From assembly GCF_025252405.1 (NCBI RefSeq), contig NZ_CP104307.1, positions 5,022,001 to 5,086,000 of the forward strand: a stretch of 64,000 nucleotides of DNA. Reading direction: 5' to 3'. Position numbers and translations under genes: made by a program. Below are positions 53,209 through 61,942 of this stretch, piece by piece. Within the stretch, counting starts at the first letter, position 1. Each line of letters begins with the position of its first letter. The notes below the pieces were generated by a model. It made no database searches, was not told the DNA's origin, and worked only from the letters and a program-made list of their open reading frames with translations. Source of the DNA: Flavobacterium sp. TR2 (GTDB lineage: Bacteria > Bacteroidota > Bacteroidia > Flavobacteriales > Flavobacteriaceae).

Positions 53209-55365
53209 ATGACTAGAAAAATTGCTTTCTCTCTTTTAGTTTTAATTACAAGTCAAGTTACGCAGGCACAATACAAATATCCTGCTACTCCAGAACGCCC
53301 TGTTGTGGATGATTACTTTGGAACAAAAATTACAGATTCTTACCGATGGCTAGAAGATATGAATAGCCCTGAAGTTCAAAAATGGTTTAAAGACGAATCG
53401 GATTATACAAATTCCATTGTAAAAAAAATTTCTGGACGTGATGACCTTTTTAAACGAATGAAAGAAATTCAGGCTTTGGGTGGAGATCAATACGGTCTCA
53501 TTAGGAAGGTTGGAGATGTTTATTACTATACTAAAAACAAAAAAGACGAAAACATCGATAAATTGTACCTTCGCAAAGGCAAAAACGGAGCCGACGTTTT
53601 ATTGATAGATCCTAGTACGATCAAAAAAGGGGCAACTATTACAAGTTTTATTATTAGTCCTGACAATAAAAAATTGGCAGTAACTATATCTCAAGATGGT
53701 GCAGAAGTTTGTGATCTCCAAATTATGGATCTTGAATCGAAAAAGTTCCTTTCGGATATACTCACACCTGTTTGGAGCGAATTCCCTTTTGAATTTACTC
53801 CCGATAGTAAAGCCATAACATATACGCAAATGGTTACCCGAGATAATACAAGTGACGATTTTTTGAAGAATATGACATCTTTCGTGCACGTTATTGGCAC
53901 TGATTCTAAAACAGATAAAATACTAGCTTCAAAAGAAAACAATCCTGAATTAGGCATTCTGTCTGAACAATTTCCTTATGTTACGTTTTCTAATGATTTT
54001 GCGTACATAATTTTAAATATTGGATCAACAAAAAATGAAGAATTCTCTTTTTATGCTCCATTCTCAGAACTTGGAAAATCAAAAATCAATTGGAAACCAT
54101 TAATTAAATATGAGGACGAAATAACGGGAAGTCACATTATTGGCGACAAACTATTTTTTCTTACTCACAAAAATGCGCCAAATTACAAACTTGCCTATAC
54201 GAGTATAAAAAACCCAAATTTTGATAAAGCCACAGTCCTTGTTCCAGAAAACGACAAAGTAATACGAAGATTAAGAAGGTCTAAAAACTTCATCTATTAT
54301 AATTTGAGCGACGGAATCAATCAGGAAATTTTTCAAGTTAACGCCAAAACTTTAGAAACAAAATCTATTCCGTTACCAATAGGCTCTAATGGCGGTTATC
54401 CATTAAGCCCACGTGAAAACGACGATATGTTATTATTTAACAATGGTTGGGTTACACCTTCTACAGATTATGATTATAATAGCTTAACAGGCAAACTAGA
54501 AAAAAGCACGGAATTAACTTCAAATGGCGCTTTTCCTGACTTTGGCAAAGATTACGTGGTAAAAGAAGTAGAGGTTCCAAGTCATGACGGTGTAATGGTG
54601 CCTTTATCAATAATCTATCCTAAAAATATCAAAATGGATGGTTCGACACCTTGTTATATTGCTGGATATGGAGCCTATGGAATTAGCCAATATCCTTATT
54701 TTGTTGGTCCAAGTCTAATGACTTTATTAGAACAGCATACTGTCGTAGCTTTTGCCCATACAAGAGGCGGAGGAGAAAAAGGCAATAAATGGCATGTAGA
54801 CGGAATGAAAGCTAAAAAGCCAAATACTTGGAAAGACTTTAATGCCTGTTCAGAATATTTAATAAAAGAAAAATATACCTCTAAAGAGAAACTTATTGGA
54901 AATGGAGTTAGTATGGGTGGTGTATTAATTGGAAGAGCAATCACAGAACGTCCTGATCTTTATAAAGTGGCACTTGTTGAAGTAGGCTGTACAAATACCA
55001 TTAGAATGGAAACGACTCCCAATGGACCAAACCAAATACCTGAAGTTGGTTCATTAAAAAATGAAGAAGATGTAAAACATATACTAGAAATGGATTCGCA
55101 GAGTAAAGTAAAGAAAGGCGAAAAATATCCTGCAGTTTTTATTCGTACAGGAATTAATGATCCAAGAGTTGCACCGTGGGAACCGGGTAAGTTTGCCGCT
55201 ATTTTACAAAACTATAACAGCTCAGAAAATCCAATTTTGTTACATGTTAACTATGCAAACGGCCACCATTCAAATGATTTAGATGTTACATTTGGAGACG
55301 AAGCCGATATGTTTGCTTTTGCATTATGGCAAGTCGGAAATACAAAATTCCAAATTGCGAAATAA
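53209..55365 (+). CDS. Prolyl oligopeptidase-family serine peptidase (S9A)
   Basis: 718 aa. Signal peptide to residue 21 (ITSQVTQAQ). A propeller domain (about 70-430) gates the C-terminal alpha/beta-hydrolase domain. The catalytic elbow is NGVSMGGVL (Ser near residue 568), then the Asp is in IRTGINDPRVAP (near 650) and the His in YANGHHSND (near 690). The opening YPATPERPVVDDYFGTKITD and YRWLEDMNSPEVQKWF are standard for S9A. It cleaves prolyl bonds in peptides in the periplasm or outside. The usual GGSNGG elbow is replaced by GVSMGG, keeping the Ser. Confidence 0.93.
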   Translation: MTRKIAFSLLVLITSQVTQAQYKYPATPERPVVDDYFGTKITDSYRWLEDMNSPEVQKWFKDESDYTNSIVKKISGRDDLFKRMKEIQALGGDQYGLIRKVGDVYYYTKNKKDENIDKLYLRKGKNGADVLLIDPSTIKKGATITSFIISPDNKKLAVTISQDGAEVCDLQIMDLESKKFLSDILTPVWSEFPFEFTPDSKAITYTQMVTRDNTSDDFLKNMTSFVHVIGTDSKTDKILASKENNPELGILSEQFPYVTFSNDFAYIILNIGSTKNEEFSFYAPFSELGKSKINWKPLIKYEDEITGSHIIGDKLFFLTHKNAPNYKLAYTSIKNPNFDKATVLVPENDKVIRRLRRSKNFIYYNLSDGINQEIFQVNAKTLETKSIPLPIGSNGGYPLSPRENDDMLLFNNGWVTPSTDYDYNSLTGKLEKSTELTSNGAFPDFGKDYVVKEVEVPSHDGVMVPLSIIYPKNIKMDGSTPCYIAGYGAYGISQYPYFVGPSLMTLLEQHTVVAFAHTRGGGEKGNKWHVDGMKAKKPNTWKDFNACSEYLIKEKYTSKEKLIGNGVSMGGVLIGRAITERPDLYKVALVEVGCTNTIRMETTPNGPNQIPEVGSLKNEEDVKHILEMDSQSKVKKGEKYPAVFIRTGINDPRVAPWEPGKFAAILQNYNSSENPILLHVNYANGHHSNDLDVTFGDEADMFAFALWQVGNTKFQIAK

Positions 55366-55461
55366 TACTACATTGGGAATCTTTGTGCTATTATTTTATC
55401 ACAAAGATTCGCAATGTTATTTATAGAGATTCACTAAGTTTTAAAAAACATATTCTTATAA

Positions 55462-56085
55462 ATGAAACAACTCTACAGAATTATATTCATTTTATTTTTT
55501 ATCAGCCTTAAAATTTATTCTCAAAAGCAAGAAGCTATAATTTACTTTAAAGATGGAGATTCTATTGAGGGATTCGCTTATCTAAAATTCAATAAAATAA
55601 AATTTAAAGTTGCTCAAGAAGACAAACCCGATACTTGGGATGAAGAATTTGTAAAAAGAATTAAATTCGTTGATTTTGGTTTTTCAAGAACTTTCGAATA
55701 TGTCAAACTAAATTCTTTAGACAAACCCAAATTGGTAGAAATCATTACTAAAGGAGAAGCGACTTTATATAAAAAACTTGGTTCCGATTTTAGTCTTCTT
55801 GACCAAATTTATAATCCATATGATGATCGACCTGCCACTTACAGCCCTCAAACCGATTCTTTTCAGCAACCAATTGAATCTTCTATATTTTATTATATCA
55901 AAAAACAAAAAGACAAATATCCAACTTGTTTAAATTGCGGCGTCGTAAATGCGTGGAAAAAAAACACCTCGAAAGTTTTTGCTGACTGCGATTTTATTGT
56001 TAAAAAACTAAAGGATAATAAATGGGTTTTCGAAGACATTAAAGAAATTGTAGAATTTTATAATGACATTTGTTTAGGAGAATGA
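55462..56085 (+). CDS. Secreted protein of unknown function
   Basis: 207 aa. Signal peptide near residues 1-20 (LFFISLKIYSQ). The body starts EAIIYFKDGDSIEGFAYLKF, an element seen in small beta-rich secreted Bacteroidota proteins, followed by RTFEYVKLN and later a Cys-pair CLNCG and VFADCDFIVKKLKDNKWVFE. Length and Cys content suggest a compact soluble periplasmic protein. I recognise no family. It starts 96 bases after the S9 peptidase and precedes a separate transcription unit headed by the sigma factor. Confidence 0.62.
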   Translation: MKQLYRIIFILFFISLKIYSQKQEAIIYFKDGDSIEGFAYLKFNKIKFKVAQEDKPDTWDEEFVKRIKFVDFGFSRTFEYVKLNSLDKPKLVEIITKGEATLYKKLGSDFSLLDQIYNPYDDRPATYSPQTDSFQQPIESSIFYYIKKQKDKYPTCLNCGVVNAWKKNTSKVFADCDFIVKKLKDNKWVFEDIKEIVEFYNDICLGE

Positions 56086-56239
56086 TTACAGTCATAAGCA
56101 CAGCAGTACGTCTCTATAAATAAAAAAACCTTTGTAACTTTAAGCCTTTGTAACTCTCAAACTAAAAAAAATATTTTTTTTTCACCCCCGTCCCAACCTT
56201 TTTATCTTTTTTACTCTCTATACAAGAAAGACAACAATT

Positions 56240-56776
56240 GTGATAAACGAGACTCAAATAGCAAACTGTAAAAAAATGCACCGCGATGCCCAACGTCAGG
56301 TGTACGAATACATGGCGCCAAAGTTGTACCGCCTTTGCAAAAGATATTTAAAAAAGGAAGAGGAAATCGAAGAAGCTGTGGCTGATTCTTTCTTTACGAT
56401 TTTTACCAAACTAGATCAGTTAAAAGAAGCGTATGCTTTTGAAGCTTGGGCAAGACGCATAACTGTAAACCATTGTTTGGCGACAATTAGAAAAGAAACC
56501 AACTTTAATATGTATTTAGACGATGTGAAAATGCTTTCGCAACCTTCTGTCGACGAACTGAATACATTGGAAGAAGAAGATTTGCTTAATTTATTAAACC
56601 ATATTCCAGACGGCTGTAAAACTGTATTTAACCTTTTTGTCATTGAAGGTTTCTCGCATAAAGAAATAGCCGAAATGCTAAAGATCTCTGAAGGCACCTC
56701 AAAATCACAATTGAATGCCGCTAAGACCAAATTGAAAGAACTGGTTAATAAACTGTATTATCAAAAAGCAAAATAG
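56240..56776 (+). CDS. ECF-type RNA polymerase sigma-70 factor
   Basis: 178 aa from the GTG at 56240, the most upstream in-frame start. Region 2 is RLCKRYLKKEEEIEEAVADS and TKLDQLKEAYAFEAWARRIT (20 residues each), with the Pribnow-recognition helix AWARRITVNHCL. Region 4 is GCKTVFNLFVIEGFSHKEIA and LKISEGTSKSQLNAAKTKLK with the helix-turn-helix that reads -35 DNA. It directs RNA polymerase to a special set of promoters. A membrane protein in the anti-sigma position follows by 2 bases; the pair suggests a surface-sensing switch. Target promoters are unknown. Confidence 0.93.
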   Translation: MINETQIANCKKMHRDAQRQVYEYMAPKLYRLCKRYLKKEEEIEEAVADSFFTIFTKLDQLKEAYAFEAWARRITVNHCLATIRKETNFNMYLDDVKMLSQPSVDELNTLEEEDLLNLLNHIPDGCKTVFNLFVIEGFSHKEIAEMLKISEGTSKSQLNAAKTKLKELVNKLYYQKAK

Positions 56777-56778
56777 TC

Positions 56779-57744
56779 ATGGACAATCAAGATAAATTAT
56801 TCGATAAAATAAAAGAAGCTTCGCAAAAAGCCGAGTTTCAAGACTTTCCAGGAATGGAAAAAGTCTGGGCGCGCGTAGAAGAAAAACTGGACAAAAAAGA
56901 AGACAAAAAAACAATTGCATTATGGAAAAAAATTGCTGTTGCAGCTTCTCTTCTATTATTGCTTTCTCTAGGTTTTCAATTTTTATATTCTAGTAAAGAA
57001 GCTGTTATAGAAACGCCAAAAGTAGTTCTGGAAGAAAAAGAAATAAAACAGCCTCACGCTGAAGAACCAATTTTAAATCAAAATGATGCCACTTCTTCTG
57101 AAATAGTTTCAAGCGAAGAAGCAGTTAAAATATTAGACAATCAAACAAAAAATAAAGAACGAGTTGCGGTTCAAGAAGTAACAGCTCCTCAAGCAGGACC
57201 GGTTCAATCTGCTCCAGCGCCAAGTATAGCTGCAGAAATGATTGTTTCGGCAAACGAGCCTCTTAGAAGCGAACATTACGAAGAAGATGCTAAAATATCT
57301 TCAAAAACTGAAATGACTCCAGAAATGGGTTATTCAAGTTATCCTCAAAGAGAGTCTGCAAAAGTTGCTTATTCAGCTGCGCCAACACAAAAAGCTAAAA
57401 AAAGCAGTCCTCTGGTAGTTCTTAACGGAAACGCACTAGCGCATAGCGATGATGTCAAGAAAGACAAAATGATTCAAAACGAACTTCCGAATCTGCAGCC
57501 AGAAAATTTAGATTCGCTTGTCGTTCTTGACGAACCTTTATACATCATAGACGGAATTTACTATTCGGAAAATGATCTGTTTGGCAAAAACCCGACTAGT
57601 CCATATGCACCTTTAGACAAACAAGACATTAAAACCATAACTATTTTGCAAGACCTTGAAGCTACCGAAAAATATGGCGAAAGAGGCAAAAAAGGAGTTG
57701 TTATAATCACTACAAAAAACGGAAAACCAGCTCCGAAAAAATAA
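56779..57744 (+). CDS. Putative anti-sigma membrane protein ending in a SusC-type plug signature
   Basis: 321 aa, 2 bases after the sigma gene. Residues 1-50 are charged and cytoplasmic (sigma-binding position). A single membrane helix covers about 51-70 (IAVAASLLLLLSLGFQFLY). A Pro/Ala/Glu linker follows to about 250. The last 69 residues (253-321) carry PLYIIDGIYY, DIKTITILQDLEATEKYGER (20 residues) and KKGVVIITTKNGK, the signature of the SusC-type TonB plug. No beta-barrel follows. The C-terminus would be in the periplasm. An anti-sigma with a plug end is, to my knowledge, unusual; it may directly contact an outer-membrane partner. Confidence is high for the motif, moderate for the anti-sigma role. 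Confidence 0.78.
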   Translation: MDNQDKLFDKIKEASQKAEFQDFPGMEKVWARVEEKLDKKEDKKTIALWKKIAVAASLLLLLSLGFQFLYSSKEAVIETPKVVLEEKEIKQPHAEEPILNQNDATSSEIVSSEEAVKILDNQTKNKERVAVQEVTAPQAGPVQSAPAPSIAAEMIVSANEPLRSEHYEEDAKISSKTEMTPEMGYSSYPQRESAKVAYSAAPTQKAKKSSPLVVLNGNALAHSDDVKKDKMIQNELPNLQPENLDSLVVLDEPLYIIDGIYYSENDLFGKNPTSPYAPLDKQDIKTITILQDLEATEKYGERGKKGVVIITTKNGKPAPKK

Positions 57745-57758
57745 TTAGAACACTACAA

Positions 57759-57791
57759 AACTTTGTCAAAGTTTTAAACTTTGACAAAGTT
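57759..57791. repeat. 33-base inverted repeat (ACTTTGTCAAAGTTT family), copy 1
   Basis: AACTTTGTCAAAGTTT followed by its complement AAACTTTGACAAAGTT. A nearly identical copy (one difference) is at 62768-62800. It sits between the anti-sigma and VWA genes and could attenuate transcription into the latter. Confidence 0.88.
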
Positions 57792-57823
57792 AAATCTCAA
57801 CATTAATTCTAAAACTTATTATC

Positions 57824-59983
57824 ATGAAAAGTCTAAAACTTATTTCATCAGCTATTGCTATGCTTATATGTTTCGTAAGCATGGCACAAGAAAGAACGAT
57901 TTCCGGAATCATTTCAGACGAAAACAAACAGCCTATTCCTGGGGCAAATATTTTCAATAAGACATCAAAAGCAAATGCTGTAACCAATTTTGACGGCCAA
58001 TACAGCATTCAAGCTAAAACGGGAGATCTACTGGTTTTCAGCATCGTTGGATACAAAAGTCAAAGCCAAAGGGTTCAAAATTCAAATACAATTAACATAA
58101 AACTGCTTCCGGAGAATCAGACTTTAAATGAAATTGTGGTTGTTGGCTACGGCACAAGCACTTCTGAATATGAAGACCGAAGCTATGCGCATGCTGAAAA
58201 AAGAAGAGAAAAGAAAGATGCAGCACAGGCTCTTAAAGGAAAAGTCGCAGCCGTTCAAGTTGCAAGCAATGCCCTTTACATGCCAAGCCCAACTGCTGCT
58301 ATACGCGGAACTGCTCCTATTTCTCCAAATAATGAACCGATGTACATTATTGACGGAGTTCCTGCGAAAGCCAATCAAATGGCAAAAATCAATCCGAATG
58401 ACATCAATAATGTTTCCGTTTTAAAAGATCAAGCCGCAACTTCTATTTATGGAAGTAAAGCTTCGAATGGCGTTGTGATTATTTCAACTAAAAATGAAAT
58501 GTATAAAAATCTTTCTGAAAAAGAATTGGATAAAAAACTCAACATTCTGCCAATTCCAACAGAACCGACACAGGAAGATTATGATGCTTTTGTTGAAAAT
58601 GCTTTCGAAAGTCCAAAAACAGCTCCGCTTTCTACATTTTCTATAGATGTAGATAATGCTTCGTACACCAATATCAGACGTTTTTTAAATAACGGGCAGC
58701 AAGTTCCAAAAGATGCCGTTCGTGTGGAAGAAATGGTTAATTTCTTTAAATACACTTATCCGCAGCCTAAAAACGAACATCCGTTTTCTATCAATACAGA
58801 AGTGAGCGATTCGCCTTGGAATAAAAACAACAAAATCTTAAAAATTGGTTTGCAAGGAAAAAATATTCCAACCAACGATTTGCCAGCTTCCAATCTTGTT
58901 TTCTTGATTGATGTTTCGGGATCAATGGGCGACATGAACAAATTGCCTTTATTGAAACAATCAATGAAAATTTTGGTAAACGAATTACGATCAAAAGACA
59001 AAGTTTCTATTGTCGTATATGCTGGGGCTGCCGGGATGGTTTTAGCGCCAACTTCTGGCGATGAGAAAAAAACAATTATCGATGCTCTAGATAAATTAGA
59101 ATCTGGCGGAAGCACTGCTGGAGGCGCAGGAATTGAATTGGCGTACAAAACGGCAACAGAAAATTTCATTAAAGGCGGAAACAATCGTGTGATTCTAGCT
59201 ACTGACGGTGATTTTAACGTTGGAAGTTCATCAAATTTGGATATGGAAAAACTAATTGAGGAAAAAAGAAAAACAGGTGTTTTCTTGACTTGTCTTGGTT
59301 ACGGAATGGGCAATTATAAAGACAGTAAAATGGAAATCTTGGCCGATAAAGGAAATGGAAATTATGCTTATATCGACAACATACAGGAAGCAAATCGCTT
59401 TTTAGGAAAAGAATTCAAAGGTTCGATGTTTGCTATCGCGAAAGATGTAAAAATTCAGATCGAGTTCAATCCGAAACAAGTTCAAGCGTATCGTTTGATT
59501 GGTTACGAAAACAGAAAACTTCGTCCAGAAGATTTTAAAAATGATGCAATTGATGCAGGCGAATTAGGAAGTAATCATACCGTTACGGCTTTATACGAAA
59601 TTATTCCTGCTGGAGTAAAAAGTGATTATTTAGCCGAACAGCCAGATCCTTTAAAATACACTAAAACAGAAACCAGTTCAAACAATTACAGTGGCGAATT
59701 GGCAACTATAAAATTCCGTTACAAAAAGCCAGATGGCGATAAAAGTATTGAAATGGTTCAAGTAATCGAGAATAAAGCAGTTGCTTTAGATAAAGCGAGT
59801 GATGACATGAAATTTAGTTCTGCCGTAGCTTGGTTCGGATTAAAATTAAGAGACTCAAAATTAATCGCAGACAAATCTACTGAAGAAATTGTAAAACTAG
59901 CGAAGCAAGGAAATTCAAACGACGGAGAAGGTTACAAAGCTGAGTTTATTCGTCTGGTTGAAACTTCCAAACAGTATAATTAA
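57824..59983 (+). CDS. CarboxypepD_reg-like + plug + VWA domain protein (YfbK-like)
   Basis: 719 aa. Signal peptide 1-20 (CFVSMAQ). CarboxypepD_reg-like domain about 23-100 (GIISDENKQPIPGANIF, TNFDGQYSIQAKTGDLLVFS). Then LNEIVVVGYGT (101-111), the SusC-type junction motif. A plug-like segment covers 172-223 (PMYIIDGVPA, INPNDINNVSVLKDQAATSI, YGSKASNGVVIISTK). The YfbK-type N-terminal block is about 250-320 (FSIDVDNASYTNIRRFLNNG) and the VWA domain about 355-530 with MIDAS DVSGS at 363-367 and a later ATDGDFNVG. The rest resembles DUF3520. No barrel is present, so it cannot be a channel. It probably binds a partner at the cell surface with metal-dependent adhesion. Third gene of the sigma operon. 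Confidence 0.85.
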   Translation: MKSLKLISSAIAMLICFVSMAQERTISGIISDENKQPIPGANIFNKTSKANAVTNFDGQYSIQAKTGDLLVFSIVGYKSQSQRVQNSNTINIKLLPENQTLNEIVVVGYGTSTSEYEDRSYAHAEKRREKKDAAQALKGKVAAVQVASNALYMPSPTAAIRGTAPISPNNEPMYIIDGVPAKANQMAKINPNDINNVSVLKDQAATSIYGSKASNGVVIISTKNEMYKNLSEKELDKKLNILPIPTEPTQEDYDAFVENAFESPKTAPLSTFSIDVDNASYTNIRRFLNNGQQVPKDAVRVEEMVNFFKYTYPQPKNEHPFSINTEVSDSPWNKNNKILKIGLQGKNIPTNDLPASNLVFLIDVSGSMGDMNKLPLLKQSMKILVNELRSKDKVSIVVYAGAAGMVLAPTSGDEKKTIIDALDKLESGGSTAGGAGIELAYKTATENFIKGGNNRVILATDGDFNVGSSSNLDMEKLIEEKRKTGVFLTCLGYGMGNYKDSKMEILADKGNGNYAYIDNIQEANRFLGKEFKGSMFAIAKDVKIQIEFNPKQVQAYRLIGYENRKLRPEDFKNDAIDAGELGSNHTVTALYEIIPAGVKSDYLAEQPDPLKYTKTETSSNNYSGELATIKFRYKKPDGDKSIEMVQVIENKAVALDKASDDMKFSSAVAWFGLKLRDSKLIADKSTEEIVKLAKQGNSNDGEGYKAEFIRLVETSKQYN

Positions 59984-59988
59984 CAAAC

Positions 59989-60306
59989 ATGAGAGCAATC
60001 AAACTTGTTTCGCTACTTTTTCTGCTAAGCTATATGGCAAAAGCACAGGATAAAACTGGTTTTCCCAAAGAAAAAGATACGATTCACCTTCAGCCCCATA
60101 AAGCTATTATCTGCGGGCCCAACAGATCCGCACTCATTCAAATTTTATATGTTTTGGACGGAAAAATTATTGATAAAGAAAAAATTAGCAGAATTAAACC
60201 AGACACTATCGAGTCTATGAAGGCATTACAACCCAATGAAGCTAAATTAATTTATGGAGACCAAGGAGCGAATGGAGCGATTGTCATAATTAGCAAAAAA
60301 AGGTGA
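59989..60306 (+). CDS. Small secreted protein made of a plug-like motif only
   Basis: 105 aa, 5 bases after the VWA gene stop, so co-transcribed. Signal peptide to about residue 19 (LLSYMAKAQ). The remainder contains ILYVLDGKIIDKEKISRIKP (20 residues) and, after DTIESMKALQPNEA, KLIYGDQGANGAIVIISKK, the same D-G ... I-x-x-I ... YG-x-x-G-x-x-G-x-x-x-I-x-x pattern as the plug segments of the two preceding proteins. Two Cys residues, if any, are limited to the IICGPN region (one seen). It seems to be a free-standing mini-plug in the periplasm or at the surface. Function unknown. Confidence 0.78.
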   Translation: MRAIKLVSLLFLLSYMAKAQDKTGFPKEKDTIHLQPHKAIICGPNRSALIQILYVLDGKIIDKEKISRIKPDTIESMKALQPNEAKLIYGDQGANGAIVIISKKR

Positions 60307-60370
60307 ATTAAAAATATTTTCTTGAAGTTCTTTGTCTGATTGGGCAATTAGTAATTAATAAATATTGTAT

Positions 60371-60378
60371 TACATTTG
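60371..60378 (+). promoter_or_regulatory. -7 promoter element of the scramblase-like gene
   Basis: TACATTTG followed by CGGC is an exact TAnnTTTG match, 42 bases upstream of the ATG. Confidence 0.6.
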
Positions 60379-60419
60379 CGGCTTTATTTTCAAAACTTAT
60401 TTTACACACTTACACACGT

Positions 60420-61007
60420 ATGAATCCTATTTTAAGCCAAAATCTATTTTTAGTAAAAGAACACATTGGAATGTTCAAAGCCGCAAACAACTACGATATC
60501 TATCATCCAGAAACCAATCAAATCATTATGAACTGCCGAGAGAATAATCTTGGGTTCTTCACAAAAGTATTTCGTTTTACAGATTACAAAAGAGCAACTC
60601 CGTTTAATGTTGAAATCACAACTGCTTCTGGCGAGAAATTAATTACAGTAAGAAGAGGTGTTGCCATCTTTAGATCTACGGTTGAAGTATTGGACGAAAA
60701 AGATCGTCTGATTGGAACTTTCAAACAAAAATTCTTTTCGATTGGAGGAAAGTTTAACATTTTGGATAAAAACGAAAAGCCTGTAGCCACTTTGCAAGGA
60801 AAATGGACGGGCTGGGATTTTAAATTCTCTCATGAAAATAAACAATTGGCTCAGGTAAATAAAAAATGGGCAGGATTAGGAAAAGAGTTTTTTACAAGCG
60901 CTGACAATTATGTTCTTCAAATTGAAGATACCGTTGCCGCCGACAGTCCGTTGAGACAGTTAATCTTAGGAGCGGTAATGTGTATTGACATGGTTCTGAA
61001 AGAATAG
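60420..61007 (+). CDS. Phospholipid-scramblase-like / LURP-one-related protein
   Basis: 195 aa, no signal peptide. The pattern LFLVKEHIGMFKAANNYDIY, FRSTVEVLDEKDRLIGTFKQ (20), KFFSIGGKFNILDKNEKPVA and TLQGKWTGWDFKFSHENKQL forms the repeated beta-strand tube of the LURP-one/Tubby-like and scramblase superfamily. The C-terminal hydrophobic helix (ADSPLRQLILGAVMCIDMVL) is shared by scramblase members and could insert in a membrane. Ca2+-dependence as in animal proteins is not indicated. Function in bacteria is unknown. It has its own promoter. Confidence 0.85.
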   Translation: MNPILSQNLFLVKEHIGMFKAANNYDIYHPETNQIIMNCRENNLGFFTKVFRFTDYKRATPFNVEITTASGEKLITVRRGVAIFRSTVEVLDEKDRLIGTFKQKFFSIGGKFNILDKNEKPVATLQGKWTGWDFKFSHENKQLAQVNKKWAGLGKEFFTSADNYVLQIEDTVAADSPLRQLILGAVMCIDMVLKE

Positions 61008-61069
61008 CAAAAGTTGTTAAACTTAGATTAAGAATACCTTTTAAAGCATCATTTTAGTTTTCAAAAGCT

Positions 61070-61077
61070 TATTTTTG
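61070..61077 (+). promoter_or_regulatory. -7 promoter element of the SDR gene
   Basis: TATTTTTG, exact consensus match, 43 bases before the ATG at 61121. Confidence 0.55.
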
Positions 61078-61120
61078 TAAGACTTAAAATGATGCTTTCT
61101 GCATTTCTAAAAACACAATC

Positions 61121-61837
61121 ATGACCGACTTAAAAAATAAAAATGCCCTTATTACAGGTGCTGGAAAAGGAATTGGAAAAGCCGTAGCAATTGCTTTGGC
61201 AAAAGAAGGCGTAAACCTGATTTTGGTTTCAAGAACTCAAAAAGATATTGAACAACTGGCTGACGAAGCTTCTAATCTGGGCGTAAAAGCTTTGGCTCTA
61301 TCAGCTGATGTTTCGGATATTAATTCTATCAATAAAGCTGTAGAAAAAGCTTTGGCTGAATTTAAACACATTGATATTTTAATCAATAGTGCTGGAATTG
61401 CTTCTTTTGGAAAATTCTTAGAATTAGAGCCAGAAGCTTGGGAAAGAATTATTCAAGTAAATTTAATGGGAACGTACTACACCACTCGTGCCGTTATCCC
61501 AAACATGATCGAAAGACAAACTGGAGACATCATTAATATTTCGTCAACTGCAGGATTAAACGGAAATGCTTTAACAAGTGCTTACAGCGCTTCTAAATTT
61601 GCTGTTTTGGGCTTAACAGATTCTCTCATGCAGGAAATGAGAAAACACAATATTCGTGTTACAGCACTCACGCCAAGTACAGTGGCAACTGATATGGCAA
61701 AAGACCTAAACTTAACTGACGGAAATCCTGATAAAGTAATGCAGTCTGAAGATATGGCAGATTTAATTATTGCACAGTTAAAATTAAACCGAAGAGTATT
61801 TATCAAAAACAGCAGTATTTGGTCAACCAACCCATAA
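61121..61837 (+). CDS. Short-chain dehydrogenase/reductase, FabG-like
   Basis: 238 aa, cytoplasmic. NAD(P)-binding [19 protein letters not shown] (residues about 12-30), [10 protein letters not shown] (NxAG), catalytic Ser in IINISSTAG and the pair [10 protein letters not shown] (Tyr and Lys). The NADP-preferring pattern VSRTQKD after strand 2 favours NADPH. It is likely a 3-oxoacyl-[ACP] or other ketone reductase; genuine FabG would sit in a fatty-acid cluster, which is absent here. The ORF start at 61121 is preceded by its own promoter. A repeat follows. Confidence 0.9.
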   Translation: MTDLKNKNALITGAGKGIGKAVAIALAKEGVNLILVSRTQKDIEQLADEASNLGVKALALSADVSDINSINKAVEKALAEFKHIDILINSAGIASFGKFLELEPEAWERIIQVNLMGTYYTTRAVIPNMIERQTGDIINISSTAGLNGNALTSAYSASKFAVLGLTDSLMQEMRKHNIRVTALTPSTVATDMAKDLNLTDGNPDKVMQSEDMADLIIAQLKLNRRVFIKNSSIWSTNP

Positions 61838-61841
61838 AAAT

Positions 61842-61935
61842 AAATTCCAATTTTTTGAAATTCCAAATTCCAGTTACTTTGAGATTGGAATTTGGGATTT
61901 AAATATTGGAATTTGGAATTAAATTATTGGAATTA
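61842..61935. repeat. AATTCCAAATT / GGAATTT inverted repeat, copy 2
   Basis: The left part AAATTCCAATTTTTTGAAAT and the right part TTGGAATTTGGAATTAAATT can pair. It is the same family as 20931-21064. Confidence 0.75.
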
Positions 61936-61942
61936 AAAAAAC

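Noticed and set aside
57824..59983. Reading of the VWA protein as a TonB-dependent receptor because of its plug and CarboxypepD_reg parts
   Set aside because: No beta-barrel follows. The second half is clearly YfbK-type plus VWA with a MIDAS motif.
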